Assembly: GCF_001659605.2 (NCBI RefSeq)
Contig: NC_035164.2
Coordinates: forward strand, 13,318,906-13,382,905
DNA length: 64,000 nt
Origin: Manihot esculenta
Lineage: Eukaryota; Streptophyta; Magnoliopsida; Malpighiales; Euphorbiaceae
Direction of reading: 5' to 3'
Shown here: positions 35,080 through 48,195 of the stretch, piece by piece
Numbering within the stretch: position 1 is the stretch's first letter
Layout of the letters: each line of letters starts with the position of its first letter
Notes under the pieces: generated by a model
Told to the model about the DNA's origin: nothing
The model's input: only the letters and a program-made list of their open reading frames with translations
Database searches by the model: none
Position numbers and translations under genes: made by a program

Positions 35080-38000
35080 ACAATTTTGTTTATAATGTAT
35101 GAGTATATTATTTTGTGATAAGTAAGGCACTGTCGTTTATTTTGCGCCTAATCGTTTCTTTTTTAATGTTCCTGATTTTAAACTAAGTAATGTAAACAAT
35201 TAAAGTTTTATTTTAATTGAACATTTGAATAAATGATTACCAATAAATAACAAGTTTGTTTATTATGTTTATGTATAATATTTTGGGGTAACAAAGGTAT
35301 TGTTATTTATTTGCGCCCATCATTTCTTTTTTAATGTTTAGGCACTGTTGCTTATTTTGCGCCCTATTGTTTCTTTTTTACTGTTCTTGACTTTAAACTA
35401 ACTAAAGTGAATAATTAAAGTTTTATTTTAATTGAATATTTGAATAAATGATTACTAATGAATAATAATTTTGTTTATAATGTATTAGTATAATATTTTG
35501 GGGTAAGAAAGGCACTATCGTTTATTTTGTGTCCAATCGTTTCTTTTTTATTGTTCTTAACGTTAAAGAAATTAAAAAATTTTTATTTTAATTAAATATT
35601 TGAATAAATAATTACTAATAATTATTATATTTTTTTATAATGTATAAGTATAATATTTTTGGGTAAGAAAGTCATTGTTGTTTATTTTGCGCCCTATCGT
35701 TTCTTTTTTAATGTTCTTGACTTTAAACTAATTAAAGTGAACAATTTAAGTTTTATTTTCATTGAACATTTGAATAAATGATGTGTATAAGTATAATATT
35801 TTGTGGTAAGAAAGGCACTGTTATTTATTTTGCGTCTATCATTTCTTTTTTAATGTTCAGGCACTTTCATTTATTTTGTGCTTATTGTTTCTTTTTTTGA
35901 TGTTCGTGGCTTTAAACTAATTAAAGTAAACAATTAAACTTTTATTTTAATTGAATATTTGAATAAATGATTACTAACTAATAACAATTTTGTTTATAAT
36001 GTTTGAGTATAATATGTCGTTTATTATGCGCCTCATCATTTCTTTTTTAATGTTTTTAACTTTAAAGTAATTAAAGTCAACAATTAAAGTTTTATTTTAA
36101 TTGAACATTTAAATAAATGATTTCTAATAGATAACAAGTTTGTTTATAATGTATAAGTATAATATTTTGGGATAAGCAAGGCACTGGCATTTATTTTAAT
36201 TGAATATTTGGATAAATGACTACTAATGAATAACAATTTTGTTTATAATGTATGAGTATATTATTTTGGGGTAAGTAAGGCACTGTTGTTTATTTTGCGC
36301 CTAATCGTTTCTTTTTTAATGTTCCCGATTTTAAACTAATTAAAGTGAACAATTAAAGTTTTATTTTAACTAAACATTTGAATAAATGATTACCAGTAGA
36401 TAACAAGTTTGTTTATTATGTATACGTATAATATTTTTGGGTAAGAAAGACATTGTTTTTTATTTTGCGCCTATCGTTTCTTTTTTAATGTCTAGGCACT
36501 GTCGTTTATTTTGTGCCCTATTGTTTCTTTTTTTAATGTTCTTGACTTTAAACTAACTAAAGTGAACGATTAAAGTTTTATTTTAATTGAATATTTGAAT
36601 AAATGATTACTAATGAATAATAATTTTGTTTATAATGTATGAGTATAATATTTTGGGTTAAGAAAGGCACTATAATTTATTTTGCGTCCAATCGTTTCTT
36701 TTTTATTGTTCTTAACGTTAAAGAAATTAAAAAAGTTTTATTTTAATTAAATATTTGAATAAATAATTACTAATAATTATTATATTTTTTTTATAATGTA
36801 TGAGTGTAATATTTTTGGATAAGAAAGTCATTGTTGTTTATTTTGCGCCCTATCATTTCTTTTTTAATGTTATTGACTTTAAACTAAATAAAGTAAACAA
36901 TTTAAGTTTTATTTTCATTTGAACATTTGAATAAATGATGTGTATAAGTATAATATTTTGTGGTAAGAAAGGCACTGTTATTTATTTTGCGTCTATCATT
37001 TCTTTTTTAATGTTCAGGCACTTTCATTTATTTTGTGCTTATTGTTTTTTTTTTGATGTTCGTGGCTTTAAACTAATTAAAGTAAACAATTAAACTTTTA
37101 TTTTAATTGAATATTTGAATAAATGATTACTAACTAATAACAATTTTGTTTATAATATTTGAGTATAATATGTCGTTTATTTTGCGCCTCATCGTTTCTT
37201 TTTTAATTTTTTAACTTTAAAGTAATTAAAGTCAACAATTAAAGTTTTATTTTAATTGAACATTTAAATAAATGATTTCTAATAGATAACAAGTTTGTTT
37301 ATAATGTATAAGTATAATATTTTGGGATAAGCAAGGCACTGGCATTTATTTTAATTGAATATTTGAATAAATGACTACTAATGAATAACAATTTTGTTTA
37401 TAATGTATGAGTATATTATTTTGGGGTAAGTAATGCACTGTCGTTTATTTTGCGCCTAATCGTTTTTTTTTAATGTTCCTGATTTTAAACTAATTAAAGT
37501 GAACACATAAAATTTTATTTTAATTGAATATTTGAATAAATGATTACTAATGAATAACAATTTTGTTTATAATGTATGAGTGTAATATTTTGGGGTAAGA
37601 AAGGCACTATCGTTTCTTTTGCGCCCAATCGTTTCTTTTTTAATGTTCTTAACATTAAACAAATTAAACAAGTTTTATTTTAATTAAATATTTGAATAAA
37701 TAATTACTAATAATTATTATATTTTTTTTGTAATGTCTTAGCATAATATTTTGGCGTTAGAAAGGTACTGTTGTTTATTTTGCGCCCCTTCATTTCCTTT
37801 TTAATGTTCTTGATTTTAAACTAATTAAAGTAAACAATTTAAGTTTTATTCTCATTGAACATTTGAATAAATTATTACCAATAGATAATAAGTTTGTTTA
37901 TAATGTATAAGTATAATATTTTGGGGTAAGAAATGCGCTGTTATTTATTTTGTGCCCATTGCTTCCTTTTTTTATGTTCTTGGCTTTAAACTAATTAAGG

Positions 38001-38315
38001 TAAATAATTAAACTTTTATTTTAATTTAATATTTGAATAAATGATTACTAATGAATAACAATTTTGTTTATAATGTTTGAGTATAATATGTCGTTTATTT
38101 TGCCCCTCATCGTTTCTTTTTTAAAGTTTTTGACCTTAAACTAATTAAAGTCAACACTTAAAGTTTTATTTTAATTGAACATTTAAATAAATGATTTCTA
38201 ATAGATAGCAAGTTTGTTTATAATGTATAAGTATAATATTTTGGGATAAGCAAGGCAGTGTCATTTATTTCATTTATTTTAATTGAATATTTGAATAAAT
38301 GACTACTAATGAATA

Positions 38316-40260
38316 ACAATTTTGTTTATAATGTATAAGTATATTATTTTGTGGTAAGTAAGGCACTGTTGTTTAGTTTGCGACTAATCGTTTCTTTTTT
38401 AATGTTCCTGATTTTAAACTAATTAAATTGAACAATTAAAGTTTTATTTTAACTGAACATTTGAATAAATGATTACCAATAGATAACAAGTTTGTTTATT
38501 ATGTATATGTATAATATTTTTGGGTAAGAAAGGCATTGTTATTTATTTTGCGCCCATCGTTTCTTTTTTAATGTCTAGGCACTGTCGTTTATTTTGCGAC
38601 CTATTGTTTCTTTTTTTAATGTTCTTGACTTTAAACTTACTAAAGTGAACAATTAAAGTTTTATTTTAATTGAATATTTGAATAAATGATTACTAATGAA
38701 TAATAATTTTGTTTATAATGTATGAGTATAATATTTTGGGGTAATAAAGCCACTATCCTTTATTTTGCGCCCAATCGTTTCTTTTTTATTGTTCTTAACG
38801 TTAAAGTAATTAAACAAGTTTTATTTTAATTAAATATTTGAATAAATAATTACTAATAATTATTATAATTTTTTTTGTAATGTATGAGTATAATATTTTG
38901 GGCTAAGAAAGGCACTGTTGTTTATTTTGCTTCCCATCATTTATTTTTTAATGTTCTTGGCTTTAAACTAATTAAAATAAACAATTTAAGTTTTATTTTC
39001 ATAGAACATTTGAATAAATGATTACCAATAGATAATAAGTTTTTTTTATAATGTATAAGTATAATATTTTGTGGTAAGAAAGGCATTGTTACTTATTTTG
39101 CGTCTATCATTTCTTTTTTAATGTTCAAGCACTTTTATTTATTTTGTGCCTATTGTTTCTTTTTTTGATGTTCTTAGCTTTAAACTAATTAAAGTAAACA
39201 ATTAAAGTTTTATTTTAACTGAACATTTGAATAAATGATTGCCAATAGATAACGAGTTTGTTTATTATGTATATGTATAATATTTTTGGGTAAGAAAGAC
39301 ATTATTATTTATTTTGCGCCCATCATTTCTTTTTTAATGTTTAGGCACTATTGTTTATTTTGCGCCCTATTGTTTCTATTTTTAATGTTTTCACTTTAAA
39401 CTAATTAAAGTGAACAATTAAAGTTTAATTTTAATTGAATATTTGAATAAATGATTACTAATTAATAACAATTTTGTTTATAATGTATGAGTATAATATT
39501 TTGGGGTAAGAAAGGCACTATCGTTTATTTTGCGCCCAATCATTTCTTTTTTATTTTTCTTAACGTTAAAGTAATTAAACAAGTTTTATTTTAATTAAAT
39601 ATTTGAATAAATAATTACTAATAATTATTATATTTTTTTAATAATGTATGAGTATAATAATTTGCGTAAGAAAGGCATTGTTATTTATTTTGCGTCCCAT
39701 CATTTATTTTTTAATGTTCTTGACTTTAAACTAATTAAAGTAAACAATTTAAGTTTTATTTTCATTGAACATTTGAATAAATAATTACCAATAGATAATA
39801 AGTTTGTTTATAATGTATAAGCATAATATTTTGGGGTAAGAAGGCACTATTATTTATTTTGCGTCTATCATTTCTTTTTTAATGTTCAGACACTTTCATT
39901 TATTTTATGCCCATTGTTTCTTTTTTTTATGTTCTTTGCTTTAAACTAATTAAAGTAAACAATTAAACTTTTATTTTAATTGAATATTTGAATAAATGAT
40001 TACTAATGAATAACAATTTTATTTATAATGTTTGAGTATAATATGTCGTTTATTTTTGCCTCATCGTTTCTTTTTTAATGTTTTTGACTTTAAACTAATT
40101 AAAGTCAAGAATTAAAGTTTTATTTTAATTGTACATTTAAATAAATGATATCTAATAGATAACAAGTTTGTTTATAATATATAAGTATAATGTTTTGGGA
40201 TAAGCAAGGCACTGTCATTTATTTTAATTGAATATTTGAACAAATGACTACTAATGAATA
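38316..40260. repeat. Long-form HOR (1945 bp), second copy
   Basis: It matches 29317-31262 at a near-constant offset of about 9.0 kb, including the GCGACCTATTG and TTTTGCTTCCC variants; similarity continues into the next HOR (31263/40261, 32445/41439). Confidence 0.8.
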
Positions 40261-43200
40261 ACAATTTGGTTTATAATGTATGAGTATATTATTTTAGGGT
40301 AAGTAAGGCACTGTCGTTTATTTTGCGCCTAATAGTTTCTTTTTTAATGTTCCTGATTTTAAACGAATCAAAGTGAACAATTAAAGTTTTATTTTAATTG
40401 AAAATTTGAATAAATGATTACCAATAAATAACAGGTTTGTTTATTATGTTTATGTATAATATTTTGGGGTAAGAAAGGCATTATTATTTATTTGCGCCCA
40501 TCATTTCTTTTTTAATGTTTAGGTACTATTATTTATTTTGTGCCCTATTGTTTCTCTTGCTAATGTTCTTGACTTTAAACTAATTAAAGTTAACAATTAA
40601 AATTTTATTTTAATTAAATATTTGAATAAATGATTACTAATGAATAACAATTTTGTTTGTAATAAATGAGTATAATATTTTGGAGTAAGAAAGGCACTAT
40701 CGTTTATTTTGCGCCCAATCGTTTCTTTTTTAATTTTCTTAATATTAAACTACTTAAACAAGTTTTATTTTAATCAAATATTTGAATAAATAATTACTAA
40801 TAATTATTATTTTTTTTTATTGTATGAGTATAATATTTTGGCGTTAGAAAGGTATTGTTGCTTATTTTGCGCCCCATCGTTTCTTTTTTAATGTTCTTGA
40901 CTTTGAACTAACTAAAGTAAACAATTTAAGTTTTATTTTCATTGAACATTTGAATAAATGATTACCAATAGATAATAAGTTTGTTTATAATGTATAAGTA
41001 TAATATTTTGGGTTAAGAAAGACAGTGTTGTTTATTTTGTGTCTATCATTTCTTTTTTAATGTTCAGGTACTATCATTTATTTTGTGCCCATTGCTTCTT
41101 TTTTTGATGTTCTTGCTTTAAACTAATTAAAGTAAACAATTAAACTTTTATTTTAAATGAAAATTTGAATAAATGATTACTAATGAATAACAATTTTGTT
41201 TATAATGTTTGAGTATAATATGTCTTTTTTTTTGCACCTCATCGTTTCTTTTTTAATATTTTTGACTTTAAACTAATTAAAGTCAACAATTAAAGTTTTA
41301 TTTTAATTGTACATTTAAATAAATGATTTCTAATAGATAACAAGTTTGTTTATAACATATAAGTACAATATTTTGGGATAAGCAAGGCACTGTCATTTAT
41401 TTTAATTGAATATTTGAATAAATGACTACTAATGAATAACAATTTGGTTTATAATGTATGAGTATATTATTTTGGGGTAAGAAAGGCACTGTGGGGGTAA
41501 ATAACAAGTTTGTTTATTATGTTTATGTATAATATTTCGGGGTAAAAAGGCATTGTTATTTATTTTCGCCCATCATTTCTTTTTTAATGTTTAGGCATTG
41601 TTGTTTATTTTGCGCCCTATTGTTTCTTTTTCTAATGTTCTTGACTTCAAACTAATTAAAGTGAACAATTAAAATTTTATTTTAATTGAATATTTGAATA
41701 AATGATTACTAATGAATAACAATTTTGTTTATAATGTATGAGTATAATATTTTGGGTTAATAAAGGCACTATCGTTTATTTTGTGCCCAATCGTTTCTTT
41801 TTTAATGTTCTTAACAATAAACTAATTAAACAAGTTTTATTTTAATTAAATATTTGAATAAATAATTATTAATAATTATTATATTTTTTTATAATGTATG
41901 AGTATAATATTTTGGCGTTAGAAAGGTACTGTTGTTTATTTTGCGCCCCATCGTTTCTTTTTTAATGTTCTTGACGTTAAACTAATTAAAGTAAACAATT
42001 TAAGTTTTATTTTCATTGAACATTTCAATAAATTATTACCAATAGATAATAAGTTTGTTTATAATATATAAGTATAATATTTTGGGGTAAGAAAGGCACT
42101 GTTATTTATTTTGTGTCTAACATTTCTTTTTTAATGTTCGTGCACTATCATTTATTTTGTGCCCATTGCTTCTTTTTTTGATGTTCTTGGCTTTAAATTA
42201 ATTAAGGTAAATAATTAAACTTTTATTTTAATTGAATATTTGAATAAATGATTACTAATGAATAACAATTTTGTTTATAATGTTTGAGTATAATATGTCA
42301 TTTATTTTGCGCCTCATTATTTCTTTTTTAATGTTTTTAACTTTAAACTAATTAAAGTCAACAATTAAAGTTTTATTTTAATTGAACATTTAAATAAATG
42401 ATTTCTAATAGATAACAAGTTTGTTTATAATGTATAAGTATAATATTTTGGGATAAGCAAGGCACTGTCATTTATTTTAATTGAATATTTGAATAAATAA
42501 CTACTAATGAAGAACAATTTTGTTTATAATGTATGAGTATATTATTTTGGGGTAAGTAGGGCACTGTCGTTTATTTTGCGCCTAATCATTTCTTTTTTAA
42601 TGTTCCTGATTTTAAACTAATTAAATTGAACAATGAAAGTTTTATTTTAATTGAACATTTGAATAAATGATTAACAATAAATAACAAGTTTGTTTATTAT
42701 GTTTATGTATAATATTGTGGGGTAAGAAATGCATTGTTATTTATTTGCGCCCATCATTTCTTTTTTTAATGTTTAGGCATTGTTATTTATTTTGCGCCTC
42801 ATCGTTTGTTTTTTAATGTTTTGCACTTTCAACTAATTAAAGTCAACAAATAAAGTTTTATTTTAATTGAAAATTTAAATAAATGATTTCTAATAGATAA
42901 CAAGTTTGTTTATAATGTATAAGTATAATATTTTGGGATAAGCAAGGCACTATCATTTATTTTAATTGAATATTTGAATAAATTACTACTAATAAATAAC
43001 AATTTTGTTTATAATGAATGAGTATATTATTTTGAGGTAAGTAAGGCACTGTTGTTTACTTTGCGCCTAATCGTTTCTTTTTTAATGTTCCTGATTTTAA
43101 ACTAATGAAATTGAACAATTAAAGTTTTATTTTAATTGAACATTTGAATAAATGATTACCAATGGATAACAAGTTTGTTTATTATGTATATGTATAATAT

Positions 43201-43535
43201 TTTTGGGTAAGTAAGGCATTGTTGTTTGTTTTGCGCCCATCATTTCTTTTTTAATGTTTAGGCACTGTCGTTTATTTTGCGCCCTATTGTTTCTTTTTTT
43301 TAATGTTCTTGACTTTAAACTAATTAAAGTGAACAATTAAAGTTTTTATTTTAATTGAATATTTGAATAAATGATTACTAATTAATAATAATTTTGTTTA
43401 TAATGTATGAGTATAATATTTTGGGGTAAGAAAGGCATTATCGTTTATTTTGCGCCCAATCGTTTCTTTTTTATTGTTCTTAACGTTAAAGTAATTAAAC
43501 AAGTTTTATTTTAATTAAATATTTGAATAAATAAT

Positions 43536-43797
43536 TGTTAGATAAGTTAATTATTTTACTGCAATTATTTAGTTCCAGTATTTTGTTTCTTAGTCAAAGT
43601 TATAGTCCTATTTTATAGGAATTTGGTTGATAGTGTTATGTAGAACATGGTCACGTTGCAGCAGTTTTTTCTTTCTGTTAAGATTATATCTTTGCTCTTT
43701 GTAAGCCTATATAAGGGCTGCCATCCTGCTTAATAATAGAACTGCACATTGAGCATCTCTTCTCTCTTTTATTTTTCTAATTCTTGGCAAATTATCA
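43536..43797 (+). repeat. copia-3 5' LTR (262 bp)
   Basis: It has TG...CA ends. A TATA box, TATATAAG, lies at 43708-43715, well placed to drive element transcription, followed by a pyrimidine-rich stretch. Confidence 0.94.
43708..43715 (+). promoter_or_regulatory. Putative TATA box in the copia-3 5' LTR
   Basis: TATATAAG in the context CCTATATAAGGG, 83 bases before the LTR end. The same element is at 48106-48113 in the 3' LTR. It is assigned by motif only. Confidence 0.65.
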
Positions 43798-43798
43798 G

Positions 43799-43810
43799 TG
43801 GTATCAGAGC
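43799..43810 (+). other. copia-3 primer-binding site (initiator Met-tRNA)
   Basis: TGGTATCAGAGC begins one base after the LTR end and complements initiator methionine tRNA. Confidence 0.92.
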
Positions 43811-43854
43811 CCGGTTAAAAGAGAGTAAAAAAGAGCAGTAGCTGTATTTGTTTC

Positions 43855-46800
43855 ATGGCTACAGAAATAAATTTTGTGCAAGCAGCAATTCCACGCTTTA
43901 ATGGTCACTATGATCATTGGAGCATGTTGATGGAGAATTTCCTGCGATCAAAAGAATACTGGACAATCGTCGAAAACGGAATCGAAGCACCAGCAGCAGG
44001 TGAAACTTTGACGGATGCCCAGAAAACAGAGATTGAAGCGAAAAAGCTGAAAGATTTAAAGGCGAAAAATTATCTCTTTCAAGCTATTGAACGTTCCATA
44101 TTGGAAACTATTCTTTGTAAAGAAACTTCCAAGGATATATGGGATTCGATGAAGAAGAAGTATCAAGGCACAGCTAGAGTGAAACGTGCCCAGCTTTGAG
44201 GAGAGACTTTGAAACGTTGCAGATGAATGATGGTGAATCTGTGACTAGCTATTGCTCTAGAACCATGGAGATATGTAACAAGATGCGATTCCACGGTGAG
44301 AAGATGGATGATGTAACCATTGTAGAGAAGATTTTACGCTCTTTAACACCGAAGTACGACTATGTTGTGTGCTCTATTGAAGAGTCAAAAGATATAGATA
44401 CAATGTCCCTCGACGAATTGCAAAGCTCTTTGTTGGTGCATGAGCAAAAGATTAGCCAAAGTTCAAACATTGAACAGCAAGCTTTGAAAGCTTCTACCTC
44501 TATTCCTTCCTCAAATTCAAGAGGTAGGGGTAGAGGGAGAGGAAGAGGAAGAGGGAGAGGAGGTCGAGGCAATGGAAGGAATTCTAAAGGTGATGAGCAA
44601 AACAAAGGTAATGATCAACATTATGACAAATCCAAAATTGAGTGTTACAGGTGTCATAATTATGGTCACTATCGTTCCGAATGTCGTACCAAGCTGCCCA
44701 AGGATACTGAAAAGGGGGAGAAATCAAATTATGCAGAAAATGATGAAGGAGAAACACTTTTGATGGCTGTTCAAACAAATGATACACCCGACTCCGATAT
44801 TTGGTATGTTGATACCGGTTGCAGTAATCACATGTGTGGAAGTAAGTCTTCTTTTGCTTTTCTAAATGAAAATTTTCAATCTACAGTAAGTTTTGGTGAT
44901 TTATCTTCTGTAGATGTGAAGGGGAAGGGTGACATTAAAATTAGAACCAAGAATGGTTTTGTAGAAAAAATTGCTAATGTGCTTTATGTTCCTAGTTTGA
45001 AAAGCAATTTGTTAAGTGCTGGACAGTTGCAAGAAAAGGGTTATATAATTACTATTCAAAATGGAACTTGTGAGATATATGATCCTTCTAGAGGAGCCAT
45101 TGCTATTATTCCAATGAACTCAAAAAGATTGTTCCCTTTGAAAGTTGAAAGTGTTCAATCTTGTTTTATTGCTGAAGTGAAAGATACTTGCTGGTTGTGG
45201 CATTTTCGTTATGGCCATTTGAGTTTCAATGGATTAAGAACTCTTCATCAGAAAAATATGGTAAATGGACTTCCTCGAATCGATGCTCCATCAAAAATTT
45301 GTGAAGAATGTGTTGTTGGTAAACAACCTCGTTCTCAATTCCCTCAAGGAAAGTCATGGAGAGCAAAAGATGTTTTGGAGCTGATTCATTCCGACATTTG
45401 CGGACCAATAAAACCATTTTCGAATGGAGGTAAAAGATATCTAATTACTTTCATTGATGATTATAGTCGGAAAACATGGGTTTATTTTTTACAGGCAAAG
45501 TCTGAAACTTTTGGAATTTTTAAAAGTTTCAAGGCACGTGTGGAGAAAGAAAGTGGAAAAGCAATTAAATCTCTTCGCACGGATCGTGGTGGTGAGTACT
45601 GCTCAAAAGAATTTGAGAATTTTTGTGCAGGTCAAGGGATCCGTAAAGAGCTTACCACTGCTTATACACCGCAGCAAAACGGTGTTTCCGAAAGAAAGAA
45701 CAGAACCATCCTTAACATGGTGAGATGCTTGCTTGCTAGGGGAGGAATTCCAAAGACTTTTTAGCCTGAAACTGTACTTTGGAGTGTTCATTTACTAAAC
45801 AGAAGTCCCACTTTTGCTGTCCAAAATATGACGCCGGAAGAAGCATGGAGCGGCAGAAAACCGGATGTGGATTATTTTAAAATTTTTGGTTGCATAGCAT
45901 ATGCACATATCCCAAATGAAAAAAGAAAAAAACTTGATGACAAAAGTGAGAAGTGCATTTTTTTGGGTGTGAGTGAGACATCCAAAGCTTTTAAATTGTT
46001 CAATCCATTGACAAATCAGATTGTGACTAGCAGAGATGTGGTTTTTGATGAGGAAAACATTTGGGATTGGAATGGGCAGTAGCCAACTCCAATTATTCTT
46101 GATGATGAAGTTGAAAAAGAGGAGAAACCAACTAAAATTTCAGAAAATAATGTTCCCAGAGATGAAGAAAGTTCAGTAACTTCTGAAATTCAGTCACCAA
46201 CAAGTGAGGCAGCAGCAGCAGCAGTTTCTGCTCAATCTTCTCTCCGTACACGAAAAAGGCCTGCTTGGATGAAAGATTATGAGGTAATGGGAGTGAATTA
46301 CAATGAAGAATCTATCACTCACTTTGCCTTGTATGCAGATTGTGATCCTACAACATTTGAAAGTGCTGTCAAAGAATCAAAATGGAAGGAGGCAATGGAT
46401 GCAGAAATTGAAGCCATTGAAAGAAATGATACTTGGCAACTTTGTGACCTTCCGAAAGGGAATAAAACCATTGGTGTAAAGTGGGTTTTCAAGACAAAAT
46501 TGAAGGAAAATGGTGAAGTTGACAAGTATAAAGCGCGGTTGGTGGCGAAGGGATACAAGCAAGAGTATGGGGTTGATTACACTGAAATTTTTGCTCCAGT
46601 TGCACGACATGATACAATTCGTTTGGTGGTAGCAATGGCAGCACAAAATTCTTGGCCTATTTTTCAATTGGACGTTAAATCAGCTTTTTTGCACGGTAAA
46701 TTGGAAGAACAGGTATTTATTGATCAACCCCCTGGTTATATTAAAATTGGACATGAGCATAAGGTCTATAAATTGAAAAAAGCTCTATATGGATTAAAAC

Positions 46801-47888
46801 AAGCCCCAAGGGCTTGGTATAGTCGCATCGAAACGTATTTTATGAAAAATAGTTTCCAAAAATGTCCATATGAGCATTCTCTTTTTGTTAAAATTGGGAA
46901 TGAGGGCCAAATGCTTATTGTTTGCTTGTATGTAGACGATCTTATATTTACCGGAAATGACAGTGGGATGTTTGAAAAATTCAAAAAATCTATGATGGCT
47001 GAATTTGAGATGTCAGACCTTGGAAAGATGCATTACTTTCTAGGCTTAGAGGTAGTACAATCAAAGATGGGATTTTTTGTTTGTCAAAAGAAATATGTGA
47101 GAGAAATTTTGGATAAATTTCAGATGAAGGATTGTAATCCTGCATCCACACCAACTGAATTTGGTTTAAAGCTTCACAAAGATCTTGAAGGGAAAAAGGT
47201 GGATAGCACTCTTTATAGGCAAATTGTTGGCAGCCTCATGTACTTAACCGGAACAAGGCCGGATATAATGTATGCTGTAAGCCTTATTAGCAGATTTATG
47301 GAGAGTCCAACTGAAATGCACTTGCTTGCCGCTAAGAGAATTCTTCGTTACTTGCAAGGGACGAAGGATTTCGGTTTGTTTTTTAAAGCTAATGAAAAGT
47401 CAGAATTAATTGGCTTTACAGATAGTGATTATGCAGGAGACCAAGACAGCAGAAGGAGCACTTCAGGATATATTTTTATGCTTGGAACAGGACCTGTTTC
47501 ATGGTCTTCTAAGAAGCAGCCAATTGTCACTTTGTCCAGTACAGAAGCGGAATTTGTCGCTGCTACGTCTTGTGCTTGTCAAGCCATTTGGCTAAGGAGA
47601 ATTCTTGAAGAATTGCAGCTTAAACAAGAAGGAGCTACCACAATTTTCTGTGACAATAGTTCAGCAATAAAATTGTCCAAAAATCCAGTACTTCATGGAA
47701 GGAGCAAGCATATTGATGTGAAGTATTATTTTTTGAGAGATTTGTGTAATGAAGGAAAAATTGAATTGAAGTACTGTCCAAGTGAGGAGCAGCTTGCTGA
47801 CATAATTACAAAGTCTCTCAAGCTACATTCTTTCCTGAATTTGAGAAGTCTGATGGGTGTTTGCAGCAGAGAAGATGCAAAACTTTAA
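43855..47888 (+). pseudogene. copia-3 gag-pol, disrupted by one frameshift and two nonsense codons
   Basis: The ATG at 43855 opens a copia gag (UBN2-like) domain with RFNGHYDHW. The frame shifts near 44190, where gag resumes in the frame of 44196; a short deletion between nearby GCTT repeats (about 7 bases) would explain it. Then follow an Arg/Gly-rich tract, a CCHC knuckle (44643-44684), protease DTG (44811-44819), and integrase with Asp at 45393, Asp at 45582 and Glu at 45690. TAG at 45762-45764 stands where family members usually have Trp (PKTFW); a second TAG is at 46080-46082. The same frame then carries RT (YVDD at 46929-46940) and RNase H (DSDYAGD, SSTEAEF, SKHIDVKY) to TAA at 47886-47888. 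All active-site residues survive; only continuity is lost. Confidence 0.93.
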
Positions 47889-47922
47889 ACTGAAACTTGT
47901 TGAGTTTTTGAGTTTTCAGTTT

Positions 47923-47932
47923 AAGGAAGGGA
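47923..47932 (+). other. copia-3 polypurine tract
   Basis: AAGGAAGGGA lies one base upstream of the 3' LTR and 34 bases after the pol stop. Confidence 0.82.
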
Positions 47933-47933
47933 T

Positions 47934-48195
47934 TGTTAGATAAGTTAATTATTTTACTGCAATTATTTAGTTCCAGTATTTTGTTTCTTAGTCAAAGTTA
48001 TAGTCCTATTTTATAGGAATTTGGTTGATAGTGTTCTGTAGAACATGGTCACGTTGCAGCAGTTTTTTCTTTCTGTTAAGATTATATCTTTGCTCTTTGT
48101 AAGCCTATATAAGGGCTGCCATCCTGCTTAATAATAGAACTGCACATTGAGCATCTCTTCTCTCTTTTATTTTTCTAATTCTTGGCAAATTATCA
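47934..48195 (+). repeat. copia-3 3' LTR (262 bp)
   Basis: One visible substitution separates it from the 5' LTR, about 0.4% divergence. Confidence 0.94.

Larger units (their letters stand above)
25919..43535. repeat. AT-rich satellite array, segment 3
   Basis: HOR starts by the same phase rule: 26957, 28136, 29317, 31263, 32445, 33549, 35080, 36233, 37388, 38316, 40261, 41439, 42514 and 42999. Spacings show normal copies (1149-1182 bp), two long copies (1946 and 1945 bp), a rearranged copy of 1531 bp, and short copies of 1104, 928, 1075 and 485 bp. Short-form HORs recur at 35080-37387 between long-form ones, so variants are intermixed. The small open frames here are chance readings in repeat. 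It ends at the ATAAT target of copia-3. Confidence 0.94.
43536..48195 (+). mobile_element. copia-3: full-length but coding-defective Ty1/copia element (4660 bp)
   Basis: Two 262-bp LTRs (TGTTAGAT...AAATTATCA) differ at one base I can see (A at 43638, C at 48036). The primer-binding site, polypurine tract and ATAAT duplication are intact. The interior has every copia domain in order, but gag-pol is interrupted by a frameshift near 44190 and in-frame TAG stops at 45762-45764 and 46080-46082. It is structurally complete and recent, but cannot make a full polyprotein. Confidence 0.95.

Noticed and set aside
43127..43336. Minus-strand open frame of 69 codons in the satellite
   Set aside because: It is a chance frame in repeat; indels between monomers break it elsewhere and no domain is recognisable.
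43799..43810. tRNA gene at the TGGTATCAGAGC strings
   Set aside because: Only the 12-13 bases complementary to a tRNA 3' end are present, directly after an LTR; these are primer-binding sites.
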